DNA of 64,000 nt, from the NCBI GenBank assembly GCA_035048485.1, contig CM068586.1, positions 45,544,287-45,608,286 of the forward strand, given 5' to 3'. The notes below the pieces were generated by a model. The model was not told the origin of the DNA and ran no database searches. It saw nothing but the letters and a program-made list of their open reading frames with translations. Shown one piece after another: positions 1 through 13,156 of this stretch; within the stretch, counting starts at the first letter, position 1; each line of letters begins with the position of its first letter. The stretch comes from Pteria penguin. Lineage: Eukaryota; Mollusca; Bivalvia; Pterioida; Pteriidae. The translations under genes were made by a program, and so were the position numbers.

Positions 1-744
<744 letters not shown>

Positions 745-2031
745 TTGGAAAATGCTAAAAGATTTATTGATGCACGATCTTCCACTTCATTTTATCGGTT
801 AATAACACTTACACTGACGATTATGATATATGATAATTTCTCGTTCGAACTAAAAAAAAGTATCTCGTTCGAACAAGAGAATTTCTCGTTCGAAAGAGAT
901 AAAAGAAATATTGTTTCTTACGTGAATTACTTTAGGTCTATCAAAAATCCTACCGAAGTCATTGATAAATTTCGTTTCAGAAATTTTGACGCTAATAAAG
1001 TCTTTACTTTTGATGTTTCGACCCTGTATACCTCTCTAACTCATGACTTCATCAGAACCATACTGTTGTCTCTCATACGCTGGTGTTTCAAGAGAGTGTC
1101 TAAATCATACCTATGTACTTCATTCATATCTGGATTTTTCTCTAACGAACAATATGATAATTATAAATATTGGACCTGTATTGAGTTGTGTAATGCCATC
1201 ACATTTTTGATTGATAAGATGTACAATTTAATGGCAAGACTTATCAACAGATTATTGGGATTCCTATGGGCTATGAGAGAGTCTTTATGCATTGTATTCA
1301 AACCTCTAAACGTTTGGACCTTATTTTTATGTTCAATGGCACCTCTAGATTTCTTGATGATATTTTAGTTACCGATAACTCCGAGTTTCAAAACTATATC
1401 ACATACATTTATCCATCTGAACTTCAATTAAACAATGACAATACTTCCGACCAGGAAACACCTTTTTGGACTTAAGTATTGAATTTTTAACAACAATATT
1501 CATAGCAACATATCTGATAACCGTGACTTTGAATTTCTAATTGTAAATTTCCCTTATCTAGATGGTGATGTCCCCAGACTCCCATCATATGGTATTTATA
1601 TTAGTCAAGTGGTTCGGCTTGCTAGTCTTCACTAACGTTTTAGATTTTCACGCAAAAAACTCTCAGATTACTTTTAAACTTCTAACCCAGGGTTACAAAT
1701 ATCATAAACTTCGAAAAACTTTTGGTATATTTTACAGATCTTATTCAGACATTTTATCTAAATTCGGAAATGTGATTTTTCAACTATACATATCCAGCCA
1801 AATTTCCCCTCCCAATTTCTACGGTGATCTAGTGTACAAACTAAGGAGCGTCAAAGGTTCCGATAATTTCATATCAGCGGATTCTAAAATTATTAAACGC
1901 CTTCAACATTGACAGTATGACACCGAGATTATCGCTAAGACCAAAGGTCTTGTAGTGGGTCACTTTACCACCCAATGCAGACTTTTACTTGAGCGTTGCA
2001 CGCTGACTAACAGGGCGGTGAGGACTCTATG
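745..2031 (+). pseudogene. Penelope-like element reverse transcriptase, degenerate
   Basis: Three consecutive frames carry pieces of one reverse transcriptase. The first (745-1368) holds FDVSTLYTSL, the usual start of the catalytic palm in Penelope-like RTs, followed by the conserved Cys/Trp-rich segment up to about residue 180. The second (1266-1475) holds the RFLDDIL segment with the catalytic Asp pair. The third (1562-1912) holds the C-terminal thumb, including LLTQGYKYHKLRKTFG. Homology appears to continue past a stop at 1912 to about 2031. At least two frameshifts and a degraded region around 1230-1270 make it non-functional. No GIY-YIG endonuclease domain was recognised, so the copy is either truncated or of a type lacking it. 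It probably sits in an intron of the downstream gene. Assignment rests on recalled family motifs; confidence in 'RT' is high and in the Penelope class good. Confidence 0.8.
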
Positions 2032-2667
2032 ACGGGCCTTGTCCAAACCTTTACAGAGGAGACAAGGTCCTGATCCTCGTTCCCACTGACTGTTAGTTGG
2101 GACTCCTATTGATCAAGGATCTGAGCTCGCTTACAGACGGGCAGAGCACGATTTACATATGTTGATGTCGCCTTACATATTTTTGATAGCAACATATTAT
2201 CCTATAAACGTTTCGTGTGGAATAAATTTTTTATGTCCTCTCTTCTTGAGAAACCTGTTGAACCTTGTTCTCTATATGGAGGATTATTTATACATTTCTA
2301 AATGTGTGTCCATTGATAGTGCTGCTTTTGCGGTAAATCGGAAGATGGGGGCCTGTAAACCGGTTAACCACACCAATTGAATAACTTTGTTACTTCAATT
2401 GACCGTACTAAGTCTGTATCGTAACCGCGGCACAATCAAACATTTTTATAATGTCGTTTTTCCGTGTATATTATACTATTATCATGTTCTGTGTGCAGGC
2501 CCTTGGTGATTTATGTCATACAGCTTTGTCAGATGTCTTTTGTTTTCTCCTCTTTAAATGGCACGATAACGGTTTCGCAAAAACGGTTACGTAGGAAAAC
2601 TATATATAAATACAAAGACTGAACTCTAGCTGCACAACGTTTTTCACTTTCACAATATTGTTTTCAG
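2032..2667. other. 3' flank of the Penelope relic and intron sequence
   Basis: No coding exon is visible. The first 350 bp may be the 3' untranslated tail of the Penelope-like element. A TATA-like AT stretch near 2600 precedes a pyrimidine tract and the AG acceptor at 2666-2667 that opens the next exon. Confidence 0.4.
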
Positions 2668-5600
2668 ATATCTTACCCGATAAAATACTCTTCGGGAATG
2701 GATAGGATGGACGAAGTTGGATATCAAATTACTCCGATTCCAGACAGTGTGATTTCAATTATATTGAAGAAAAATTCTGTATCAAATTCTGTCTGCTGTG
2801 CAGTAAGTTAGAATGTATGATTTAATTAATGATGATACGTTTCATCCCTTAATACACACGTTTTATATTCTACATATTGAAGTTTTATATACAGGATAAG
2901 AAAAAGTTCGAAAGAACTTAGTGAAATGGTCTGCAGATCCTGATTTCTAATGTAAGGAGAACATTCGTGTATAGAAAGGGGTAAATTTTGACAATAAAAA
3001 ACCCAAACGTCTTGTAGAAATACGTTATGTTATATCGTCAGGTTTCTTTAAATTTCTTTTCCTTTGAAGTCACCCAATCTTGGACCTACAGTTAAGAATT
3101 GCGTGAGTGGAGATAACAAAAATTGTGACTGCCTCTGCTACAAAGATGTTGCTTTCAATAACTGCCAAAATAAATACACAGATGGGTAATTCATTACTTT
3201 AAAACATGATAGATTATTACCTTACACATTTAAGTGACTGAAATGTATTCTTTACTTCTTTTTCTTCTTCTTTTTCTTCTTCTTCTTCCATTACGAATTA
3301 TACTAAAAAGTTAAGCATTATACTTCATAAAGGTTATATCAAAAATTACATACATGTAAGATTATATGATGATGTACTATAAGACTAACGAGAGATAATT
3401 TTTTCCAGCATTCTCTTTGAAATTTAAGAAAATATGAAATTAGATGGAGTACTGTTCAGTATTACATTCTGTACATGTTTGACGTATGTAGTCTTTATCA
3501 AAAATTCCAATAAATTAATACGTGACATAGCAAACGCCACTACACAAACTCCAATGTCTTGCAACCCATTTGCCATCCGAAATGTATATCATGACATTTT
3601 ATATTTCATAACATCTCACAAGATCAATTTAGTTATATATTTTCTCTTAGCTAACTAGCTCCGTAACATTTTTAACTTGAAGCTATAGACATGGTGTTCA
3701 TTTAGCGCCAGAGTTGATTGATTTTTTAATAACTTATCTGTTTATTTATTGTTATCTATCTTTTATTATTATTTTTTTCGAATTTATCTATTTTTTTTAT
3801 AGATCTCGCAGTCCTGCTTGTAGTGCTAGACCGCAAGAATTATTGTCGATTAGTCCAAATGAGTCCATCCAAACAGAAGGATTACCATTTTGTTTTCCAA
3901 TAGACTGTTGTTCAAAGTCGTCCAAACAGTGAGTATTAAAGCCTGTGAATGTGAAATTTTGGTGGGCCAGAGGGTGCTGACGGTTCTTCTTACCTATCAT
4001 GGTGGGCCAGAGGGTGCTGACCATTCTTTTTATCTATCATGGTGAGATATTGGTGGGCCAGATGGTGCTGACGGTTCTTCTTATCTATCATTCTGAGGTA
4101 TTGGTAGGCCAGAGGGTGCCGACGGTTCTTCTTGTGTATCACGGTGAGATATCGGTGAGCAAGAGGGTATGAAATACAATTGACGTTCTCTGGAAGTTGT
4201 CGTTTACTTGTTTGTTTATTGTGTGATTGAAAAAAAGACAAACTTGACCTTCCGTATACTAGACAATCTTCTCAACTTACTTGAATTCAGATGGCATGCG
4301 TTATGGGATCAATGTACCAATTGACCCTGACTAGTCATGTAAGCGTTTTGGCTACCCTAAGCCCTGCTCGGGATGAAAAATCCTAGGCTTCTGAGTGGAT
4401 ATAAATGCCAGGTTCATCTTTTTGATTGAAATGCTATTTATGGTCGATCTGTTGACAGGTGACAGTATTAAAATTTATGTAATGGTTCAGTATTTTTCAT
4501 ATGAAGGGTCAGAGTATTTTCAGCAATAACATTTTCTGTGGACTGAGGGTAATTTTAAACAAGGCAAATTTTGAAAATGAAAAGCCACGGTGAGGTATAG
4601 TCTTTTTGGAGTTTTTACTTTAGTGGGGCCTCTCTGTTTATTGAAATGTAAAGGAAGCTTCAAATGATCCTCTTTTGTATAGAAACTTCTCCATTTATTA
4701 ATATGTAGCCCTATGGAAAATAATTGCTACATTGATACTTATAGCAAAAATTGTGATTTTATAATATTTTCATTTCTATAAGTCATTTTTGACCTGAAAG
4801 CATATTTTTCATACCGGTATCATACAGTCATTTTATGGTAGGTGATGCTTGGAATTTCATAGTTGAACAATTCTTAGGCATTCCAGCATAGAAAATATGA
4901 AGCTTTAGGAAAATGTTGCAAATTTGAAAGAGTTATCTGCCCTTTGATCTCCAACCCATCCAATTTTACCACCAAATTTATCCTAATGACTCTATGTAGT
5001 AACTCAAACTCAATAAAGTAAAATAAAGAGGATATTATTGAATAATTCTTTTAATATTATTGATTAATTCTTGATTTAAAAAAAAAACATGGTACAAATT
5101 TTACGGAACTTTAACAGTAGCGATATGACTATTCGTTATAAGCATTAATATACAACTGCTTCAGGATTATTGGTTAAAGTAGTTCTGGACGTAGAGACAA
5201 AACACAAACTCGCGTTACGTAATCAGCATTTTATTACATTACATGCTCAAGCTAAAGAAGCGCACATTGGCCATGTGTAGGGTAGTACTTAGCGTTGGGT
5301 GGTATGTGTTTGATTCACCAGGGTGCGTTGTGTTATGCGACAAAATTATAAGTCAGTAAGAAAGTTAATACTTTTAATAAAATCTCTACAGCAACATACA
5401 AGATAGCAAGTTGGCTTCGTGCGACGTGGAAAAGGGGGAGACCCGGCAGTTACCATGATCACAATGTTATGTTACACAATGTAGTTCTTTCCAAGTTCTT
5501 TCTGAATCAAATAGATCTGAAGTCTATTAAGTATTTCCGAGGTCTGAATTCTATCAAGTATTTCCGAGGTCTCACTTATTAAACTCCCCAATTTCTTTTA

Positions 5601-7651
5601 TATATTGAAACACTATCCATTTCCTCAAGGAAATAGACCAGTCCAATTATGATAATTATACTAATTGACCACGTAACCCACGAAGCCATTAATTCACAAA
5701 TTTATAAGACTTTAAGATAAACAACCAAGATAGACTGGGCATTAACTGACCAATTCAATTATGATAATTACAAGTCTTTAAGATAAACAAGCGTGAACTT
5801 TAGTGTCTGCAATTGAGTCATTCACAGGAAAAATCGTCCAAGATATAATGTTCCTTGGTGGATCCATCGGTGGTGTTTCTTAAAAACAATTGTAGGCAGC
5901 GTGGTATGCCGCTACCTTACACATGTCGCATATTTTTTCTCTCGAAATATCTTCTCAAATCTTGAAATTTCCAACGTAAATCTTGGATTTTCCGAATTAA
6001 TCCTTTATTTCCAAATTGAAATTTGGCTTTATCAATTTGAATCTTGGCTTTTCAACTTTAATGTAGAATTCTTCCATTTTAAACATAAAATCTACAAGAA
6101 TTTTGACAGTATTGCCAAAGCAATACACCTTCCCTTAGATTTCATTGAGTTCAATAAGAACTATGCGCAAGGAGGGACTTCAACTCTTAAATTCAGACAA
6201 TATGGCTTTGACCTTTGACCTCGAAATCAATTCGTCTCTTAATAACACAGTGCTAATCCAAACATCTTTTGTAATTGAAGTTTAATATTCAGAAACTATA
6301 CTTTCACCCATAGTTAGAAATACTAACTTGAAAGTTGAAATTTTCAGAAAAGAACATTGGTAGAGCATGCGCGGATCCAGATTTTTTCCGAGAAGGGATC
6401 CAACCCAAGTGGGTTTCCGAAAGGGTGTCCATCCATGTTTTTGTGTGAAAAATTACTTTTTACATGGAAAAAATAACAAGTCATTTTCGCCAAATCTCGG
6501 GACGAGTCTAACCAGCGGTCTACCTTTTGGATCCGCACAAGATTAAGAGTAAAGATTAAATCTTAAGAAAGGCAAGATTTCACGTGTAAATTAAAAGATT
6601 AAAGATGAAAAAAAAATCAGAAATTTGACTTTGATATGCGAAGATTAAAAGTTAGAAAAACCAAGACTGAACTTGGAAATTATAAGATTAAAAGCTGGAA
6701 GAACAAATTCCACGTTGGATATTCAAAAATATGTTTGTTGATCAATGGTTAGATTTGAAAAACGCAAAAATCAAAGTTCGAAAATCCTAAATTTCAAATG
6801 ACATGCCCAGGATAATATAAATACAAATGTCGGTCGTCCGTATCCAGAATTTTCACATTTAGTCATCTGATTGCTTTCTTCCCAAAATTTGCTTCCATTG
6901 TTTTACTTTCGTAAAGACCAACTAATGCATGACAGATTTTATCAAATAAAATGAATATTCCATAAAACTGGAAATTCTTTCCTATTTATTTATTTATTTA
7001 TTTATTTATTTAGTGATTGTTACAATGTAGCGGGATGTGCATGGTGTGAAGAAACGAAGGCGGAGTCATTATTGACCCGACCATTCTGCCATGAACAGTT
7101 TACATGTCCTTTCAGACGCTGTATCGATGGTGAGTTGAGGAGAGTGAAATTTACAACAATCTCACGTTCTTTATGACCTACGATATATGATTTCCACGTG
7201 CTAAATGATTTGACACAATTGATATTTATTCAATATATAAAGTGTAGACAAATATTATATACAGACCCATTGTTCACAATGATTTGTTCATTGTGTCATT
7301 TCAGACAAGTGTCAACCGAAATGCAGTACTGGAACCGAACCGCCCCTATCAGACAAACCTGTACAATCCAGCCAAACTGTTACTATAGTAGCTGTAGTAT
7401 GTGGGAGCGTAGTCGCTGTAATAGTTACAGCAATAATTATAGCAAAACTGGCGCTCCGGAAACCAAGCAACGCACGACAGGACTATATTGACGCCATTGA
7501 TGTCGACCGGACAGATCGTGTGGTATTTGACAATGTAGGACATACTAACGATAGTACTACAGAGCCGATCCCCAGTGTGGACTACCAATGTATTCCCTCT
7601 GGTAACAAGCTCCATGCAGAAAACTTTGATCGGTACATTACTACGGACTGA
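2668..7651 (+). CDS. Cysteine-rich single-pass membrane protein, probable VWA/cache-domain (CACHD1-like) family; last five exons
   Basis: Five exons join with consistent phase and canonical AG/GT borders: 2668-2802, 3070-3185, 3803-3928, 7014-7129 and 7305-7651 (stop TGA 7649-7651). They encode the last 279 residues; upstream exons lie outside the window or were not recognised. The extracellular part is rich in cysteines (CDCLC, CYNVAGCAWC, CHEQFTC), like the segment after the cache domains in molluscan CACHD1/alpha2-delta-like receptors. The last exon encodes a hydrophobic span at visible residues about 190-212, a basic stop-transfer patch and a cytoplasmic tail of about 65 residues. The expected topology is type I at the plasma membrane. 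What is seen is the exon structure, cysteines and membrane anchor; the family name is inferred from memory of this cysteine pattern and could be wrong. Intron 3 (3929-7013) holds a minisatellite and a MITE. Confidence 0.62.
3958..4160. repeat. Short minisatellite, about 45-50 bp unit, 4 copies
   Basis: The phrase gtgggccagagggtgctgac recurs at about 3961, 4001, 4053 and (diverged) 4107, each followed by a ttcttctta...tatcatgg segment. It lies in intron 3 of the membrane-protein gene. Open frames on the minus strand here are repeat artefacts. Confidence 0.85.
4161..6370. other. Intron sequence without recognisable gene
   Basis: AT-rich intronic DNA. I see no exon with plausible splice sites and no clear transposon protein. 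The open frame at 5901-6218 is low-complexity, built from degenerate Phe/Leu/Ile-rich repeats, and is not believed to be coding. Confidence 0.5.
6371..6536. mobile_element. Short MITE-like insertion with gcggatccag ends
   Basis: The segment begins gcggatccag and ends with a near-inverse, ttttggatccgc. The same terminal word bounds the insertion at 14624-14776 and occurs degraded near 12837, so this is a dispersed non-autonomous DNA element. No coding capacity. Confidence 0.6.
6537..7013. other. Intron 3 tail with (TTTA)n tract
   Basis: AT-rich intron sequence. A (TTTA)n run at about 6982-7010 forms the pyrimidine-rich stretch directly before the exon acceptor at 7011-7013. Confidence 0.6.
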
Positions 7652-7702
7652 TAGATGTATCCACGTAGGATTCGTCCAATCCTCCCTTTGATGACAGGCA
7701 CA

Positions 7703-7757
7703 GTTTTTTTGTTTTTGTTTTTGTTTTTGGTTTTTTTTTTTTGTTTTTTTTGTTTTT

Positions 7758-7803
<46 letters not shown>

Positions 7804-7815
7804 GGGGGGGGGGGG
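7703..7815. repeat. Poly-T followed by poly-G tract
   Basis: A T-rich run of about 95 bp with scattered G is followed by 13 G. It lies 50 bp after the stop codon of the membrane-protein gene. Lysine-rich minus-strand frames here are artefacts. The exact length is assembly-sensitive. Confidence 0.9.
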
Positions 7816-10409
7816 ATTTCACTGAATATTAAAATCATGACATATGTAAAATGATATGTACACAGCTTAAGATAACCCTATACATAGTTGTATGAACCCA
7901 GCATTAAATCAAGATAATCATTAATTAATTCTTTTAATTATAATATGTACCAGTGTCTATATGCAAATTCTGCAATCTTGTCTTGTTAATCAATTATATG
8001 AAGTAGTACATATCCCCCCTCCTCCTCCTCCCCGAATCGATGGATATTTCACGTGTCTTTTTATGGCTAGACCTTTATATGATACCAGAATTGACTTTGA
8101 AACATTGACTATCAAATTTAACCTACACTTGAAAAAACCTTTTACCTTGACCTCCTTTTTTGGATCATAGGAGACAGTACTTTGACATGTTCACGTGGCG
8201 AGAATTCTTCATTAATACCCAGATTTATGACCTTGTTATCTTGACCCTTAAGTTTGATCTACATGAAAAAAAATATCTTTAGCCGTAACTTTTTGACCCT
8301 GAGAACTAGAGCTTTCATATTTTACATGTGTCTTTCATGTAGCGAGATCCTTTTGTTAATACCGTAATTTATGGTTTATATTTAATCAAACTTTCACCTT
8401 GGCCTTCGATTTGAATCATAGGAGATAAACATTGACATTTGACGTGTGTTTTTCTTGTGGTGAGAAGTTTCCATTGATACCATAATCTATGACCTAGTTA
8501 TCTTGACCATCAAGTTTGACCTACATATAATACTTGTCACCATTAACAATTGTGTTTCCCCGTTGGCATGGTATTTCACAAACACATTTCGTTTTATAAG
8601 ATACTGACATGAATAACGTTACATGTATTTGCATATTCCTGTGTTGTATTGATTTCTTTCTCTGTTTTGTAAAATATTTTTGTATGTGTCTTTGTATGTC
8701 TTTACTTATTTTTGAATTCAATATTATTATGAATAGTTCGTTAATATGTTCGTAAATTGCTTACATGTACATGGAAAACAATTAATAACTCCTGCAAATT
8801 ATCATTTATCTATCCGGACACCTGATCTCATCTCATTTGGAATTCGCATTTGTTCTTGCTGAAACCAGCACCACCTAATTTGCAGTGCTTTAAGTGGACG
8901 TTGAATATCAGACATTCAGAGATAAGTTTTCGACAGAAATTTCAAATTCAAAGTTGCAGCGGATTTGTGGTTATGTCTTTACAATACTGTTGCAGTCCTT
9001 TCAAAATCTTGGATTTGTTGTACGTAGGGGTTTTTTAGTTCTTGGAAAAAAGGAGGAACATGAGCGCATGTCCAAAATGTAATCATCGTAACTGCGGAAA
9101 ACCCCATCGGATCTCCTTGGCTTTAACTTTAAAGAAATCGGAAAATGGCAAGGAAGAAATCAAAAGGTAAGAACGCCTCATAGAACCTTTAAATACATGT
9201 ACATACTACTAGGGCAATCCTATAGACATAGATACTGTTTATGAGAATTACTTTTCATGCAACAGTGGCTCGAAAAAGCAAATATCATTGATATTGACTT
9301 TGTAGATTTATTGTTTTACTTCACTAAAAGATTATTTCACTTATATGGTAACGGCATCTGCCTCATATGTTGAGGACACAGAAATGTTGACCGAAGCAGT
9401 GAGTAGCAATGAGGACTTTTCCAACATCTACAGTGACATAATACGTCGGATCTTAGTCTCGTCCGAAATACAACATGCCGCCAATGAAATTCGCACCCAG
9501 ACATAGCTGGTCACGAACCGGACATGGCGGTCACGAGTCTGGACATGGCAATCACGAATCTGAACGAATCCGTACATGGCGATCACGAATTCTGACATGG
9601 CGGACACAAACCTGGACATGGCATTCATGAACCCGGATATAATTGTCACAAAACCGCACATGGCGATCACGAGTGGCCGAACTGGAACCTACTTACTCTT
9701 CATCGGAAGGACATCAATTCGAATCCCGTTGTCGTTCAAGTAAAGGGCGTCTTCCGACGTTAATGCATCCGCGCCGGGAATATGCTCGACATGTTAAAGC
9801 CGCTGTCCATGGCGTGGGTGCTGGACAGCAGGATCAATTATTGCAGTCGGGACGACTATGTTCCGTCACTATATACATGTAGCTAAAATATCGCTGATAG
9901 TGACGCTAAATCACACTAAACTAAACGAAACAAACATATTTTCAGATTTTGTCTCCTAATTACGGAGGCAAAAGCGTTTAACAAACTTGAAACTAGAATG
10001 ATGTATACATTTTACTGTTCAGTTTGCAATACTATTGAACAACCATTTCTTCGGGATTTTGCTACTTACCTCCCTTTTCTTGCCATAGGGAGGATAAATC
10101 GCAAGTGAAAAAATTATGGACAGACGGAGGGGCGGGAAGTGATCATGATGTGTCACTTGAGGATTCGGTTCGCGTGAGTTAAAAACTCGATCACTTAATA
10201 ACTTATAAAATTTTGAGAACGGGAATGGCATTTATTCATGTTGATTGTTGATGATAAGAAACGTGGAACATGAATCATGAAACATGTACTGAAATATGAA
10301 TGTCGCTGAGCATCTATTCTTTGCATCTTTTGTCATTCCACGATACATTAATGGTGCAAATTTGCCCGTAATAGCACTAATACCCAGTTTGTTATTAAGA
10401 CTCTCAAAA
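7816..10409. other. Intergenic DNA with degenerate dispersed repeats
   Basis: No gene is supported. Between about 8060 and 8530 a diverged unit of roughly 150 bp recurs about three times; each carries a 'tatgacc...atcttgacc...aagtttgacctac' phrase. A SINE-like fragment (ggcatctgcctcatatgttg, near 9357) resembles part of the SINE at 42540. At 9144-9166 a short ATG frame (MARKKSK) runs into a GTAAG donor and could be a first exon, but no partner exon was found. From 9480 to 9700 a short 'acatggcgatcacgaa' phrase recurs several times. Confidence 0.45.
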
Positions 10410-10627
10410 CCAGTACTTAGCCCTTTTCACTAACAATCGTATTTGAACCCGTAAACGTAATAGAACCCACAGGCGCAACTTACGATGGAAATGCGCTTCA
10501 CTAAAAACCGTAAGCGTAAGATATCGATGAAAATTTATCGTAAGAATTCGTAGGTGATGCCGTAAATACCTGATTTACTGGATATCTTACGGATATGTTT
10601 ACAATTGTTATTGAAGCGGGCTACTGG
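10410..10627. mobile_element. MITE with ccagta...tactgg ends
   Basis: Starts ccagtacttagccctttt and ends gaagcgggctactgg, imperfect inverted termini. A related, more eroded copy ends at 34800 with the same gggctactgg terminus. The shared interior phrases 'gaacccgtaa' and 'gcaacttacgat' confirm one family. Non-coding. Confidence 0.6.
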
Positions 10628-11948
10628 TCACTTAATAGGAGAATGTAGGCCATGCACAGCTTCTGCAGCATGTATCAAGTGCATCATCTCCGGATGCACA
10701 ACTGGTGCAAGTTTGATCACTGTAGCACTTATACTTTGCCTGATATTGAGATTTTAAACATTTCTTATGTGTACATGTAACTAGGCACTCAAGCAGAAAA
10801 TGTACATCACAATAACAGCATCTACGTCATATGCGATGCATCATCCCATGACACAGTTAATTTAACTTCTTAATCGAACAGACGGTCAGACTGATGAACG
10901 GACAAACAAACTAACGAACGGACGGACAGGTTAATTCCTGTATACCCCCGAAACTTCGTCTGCGGAGAAGGATTAATGGGGTTATTTCACTGTACGTATC
11001 CGTTTTGAGTTTTATATATTGCAGCATTCTTTTATGAGTAAAGGCAGAAGAGATTCCGAATGCATGAGGGGGTATGACTTTGGTTTTATCATAGGCCATA
11101 ATGCAATTTTTCAGTAATTTTTTTACACATCCTGTTATAAATATTTTGAAATCCACATTTGAATTCAATGAAGAAGTATACATACATTATATATATATTT
11201 CATTATTTTCTCATTTAAGATAATAATCATGGTAAAACAAAAGATTAAAAAATAAGATTTTACTTAGAATTTGAAGATAAATCCCGAGGAGTATACCTCA
11301 TAACAAATCACGAATCTGGATCATCTAAGCGTTTGTGAAAATTCCCTATTCATTAAATGGCTGTGTTTGCGACTCGAATGTCCCCTTACCCCAAACGAAA
11401 ACAAAATCGCAACACTTGAAGGTCACCATGATGTCACATTATCTCAACGAAAGGCGATTAACCTGAGATACATTTACTATTCAATATTGTCAGATCTTAT
11501 GTTATTGCAAAGTAAGATATTGTTTTTTTTTAAAAGTGTGCGGAATTACGGACAAACGGACAGAGAGACGTACAATCCAAACGCCAGACGCTAGGCGATT
11601 TTACAGACCGGATCATAATTAAACAATTAATGAAAATAAAGCAAACCGAAATTAATAATGTGCACTCAACCTTTATTTGAAACAGAATAGGGATGGTGTG
11701 TTGTTTAAGGCCACAGTACTGCGTATACGTAACCATGACACTCGCTTACAAAATCTGGTCGATCTCCCCCATTAGAACTCCTACATAATGGGAGTCAGTT
11801 TTCAAGGGGGTGATTTTTCAACAAGTAGCACAAGCAGAAAATGGAACCCTGGGGTACTTATTCTACACAAGAAACACATTTCTCTACGGCTGGGAAAGGA
11901 TACGTAACTTCTCTTCGTAGAAAAATGACCAATACGTCATTATTCTAC
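10628..11948. other. Intergenic DNA, nothing recognised
   Basis: AT-rich sequence with no convincing exon, RNA gene or repeat array. A degenerate run of 'gacggacag' words near 10880-10930 is the only local pattern. Open frames are short and lack splice context. Confidence 0.5.
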
Positions 11949-12062
11949 CACAGGGCACGTCAGTTATGCTAAATAATCGTTGACGTCACATGTTGACACA
12001 TATTTTTATATGTGTCAACATGTGACGTCAACGATTATTTAGCATAACTGACGTGCCCTGTG
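11949..12062. repeat. Perfect 114 bp hairpin (55 bp arms, TTTT loop)
   Basis: Bases 11949-12003 are the exact reverse complement of 12008-12062, with no mismatch over 55 bp and a 4-base loop. Each arm contains the CRE palindrome TGACGTCA. The flanks tattctac (11941-11948) and tattctat (12063-12070) match at 7 of 8 positions, as expected of an 8 bp target-site duplication. The arms contain cagggc, reminiscent of hAT termini. It is most simply a very young fold-back (all-TIR) MITE. Confidence 0.85.
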
Positions 12063-13156
12063 TATTCTATGGGGTTCATTAATTGTCGTTACAATGGCAT
12101 GGATATAAGAAATGACTGATCAAAAACTTAACTATTCGGGAAAAATGTAATAAAAAAATTAAAAACAAAACAAAAAAACCCCCCAAAAAACAAAAACCAA
12201 AAAAACCCCAGAATTTCAGAGTTGTAAGGATCTGATAAGAAGAATAGAGGATTAAAGTTCCTATTGAAATGCATCTTCACAAGTCAAGCATTTTATCCGT
12301 CCTATGCGCCCTACGACGAATCGGAAACTTGACTCCAATTGGGCCACCATCGCCATTTTTAATAGATATTATTTGCGTACGGAAATGAACGAGTTGTTAC
12401 CATTGACTTGACTCGTGAAGATGATGTTTGCAGTGAAAGCGAATCGTCATTTAAACTCCAAATTTTTTTTTTAATCAAAATGATTAAGTAACCCCTGTTT
12501 CATTTCCACAATATTATGATATCTAGATTTCAATGTCTACCACTTGAAAACAATGAATGTTACATATATAATATTTTATTTGATTTTCAATTTGCTTAAC
12601 TGATAGCGATCTAGCGAGAAACACACACAGACAGAGAGAGAGAGAGAGTTATGTTTTTCGGGAGTTTTGTTATATAGCATGTTTCGTGTTTATAGCACTT
12701 TGTTTACTTTGATTCTCAAAGTATTTCTAAAAAATCGTTTTTTGTTTAGCACGACCCGCCAAAAAGACTAACAATTTAAATTTCGAAAACGGATGAAAAT
12801 GGTAAGTTTAGTCTCAGTATAAGTGGTTTATCACCAGCGGATACAGAAAGGGAGGGTGTGTTCCCAAGGTGTTTAGCTGTTGCAAATTAAACTTCCTTGC
12901 ATCATATCCAAATCATTTTAGATATTTTATGGATACTTATGAAAGGGAAATGCCTATTGGTTTTGATGACAAAGGTCAAGGTCACAACGGATGAACTCTC
13001 TGCGTGGACCTTTTACTGAAAATGGCTACAAATGTTTTACTACAAGTCTGGATGAGGTATGTCTTAGACTAGTTAGAATACTTTTACTAGAGTTATTGCC
13101 CTTAAAAACAAGAATTTAAAAATGTTTCAATAGTAGCTAGCTTTGTTGCCACTATG
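12063..13156. other. Intergenic DNA with A-rich and GA microsatellites
   Basis: Contains an A/C-rich low-complexity run at about 12150-12210 and a short (GA)n at 12633-12648. A degraded copy of the gcggatccag MITE terminus lies near 12837. No gene is recognised. Confidence 0.5.

Noticed and set aside
3714..3932. 72-codon ORF as a free-standing gene
   Set aside because: Its second half is exon 3 of the membrane-protein gene; the first half is intron.
7349..7838. Minus-strand lysine-rich open frames
   Set aside because: They translate the poly-T/poly-G tract and lie antisense to a well-supported exon.
9144..9166. First exon encoding MARKKSK with a GTAAG donor
   Set aside because: Too short and no partner exon found; kept only as a remark.
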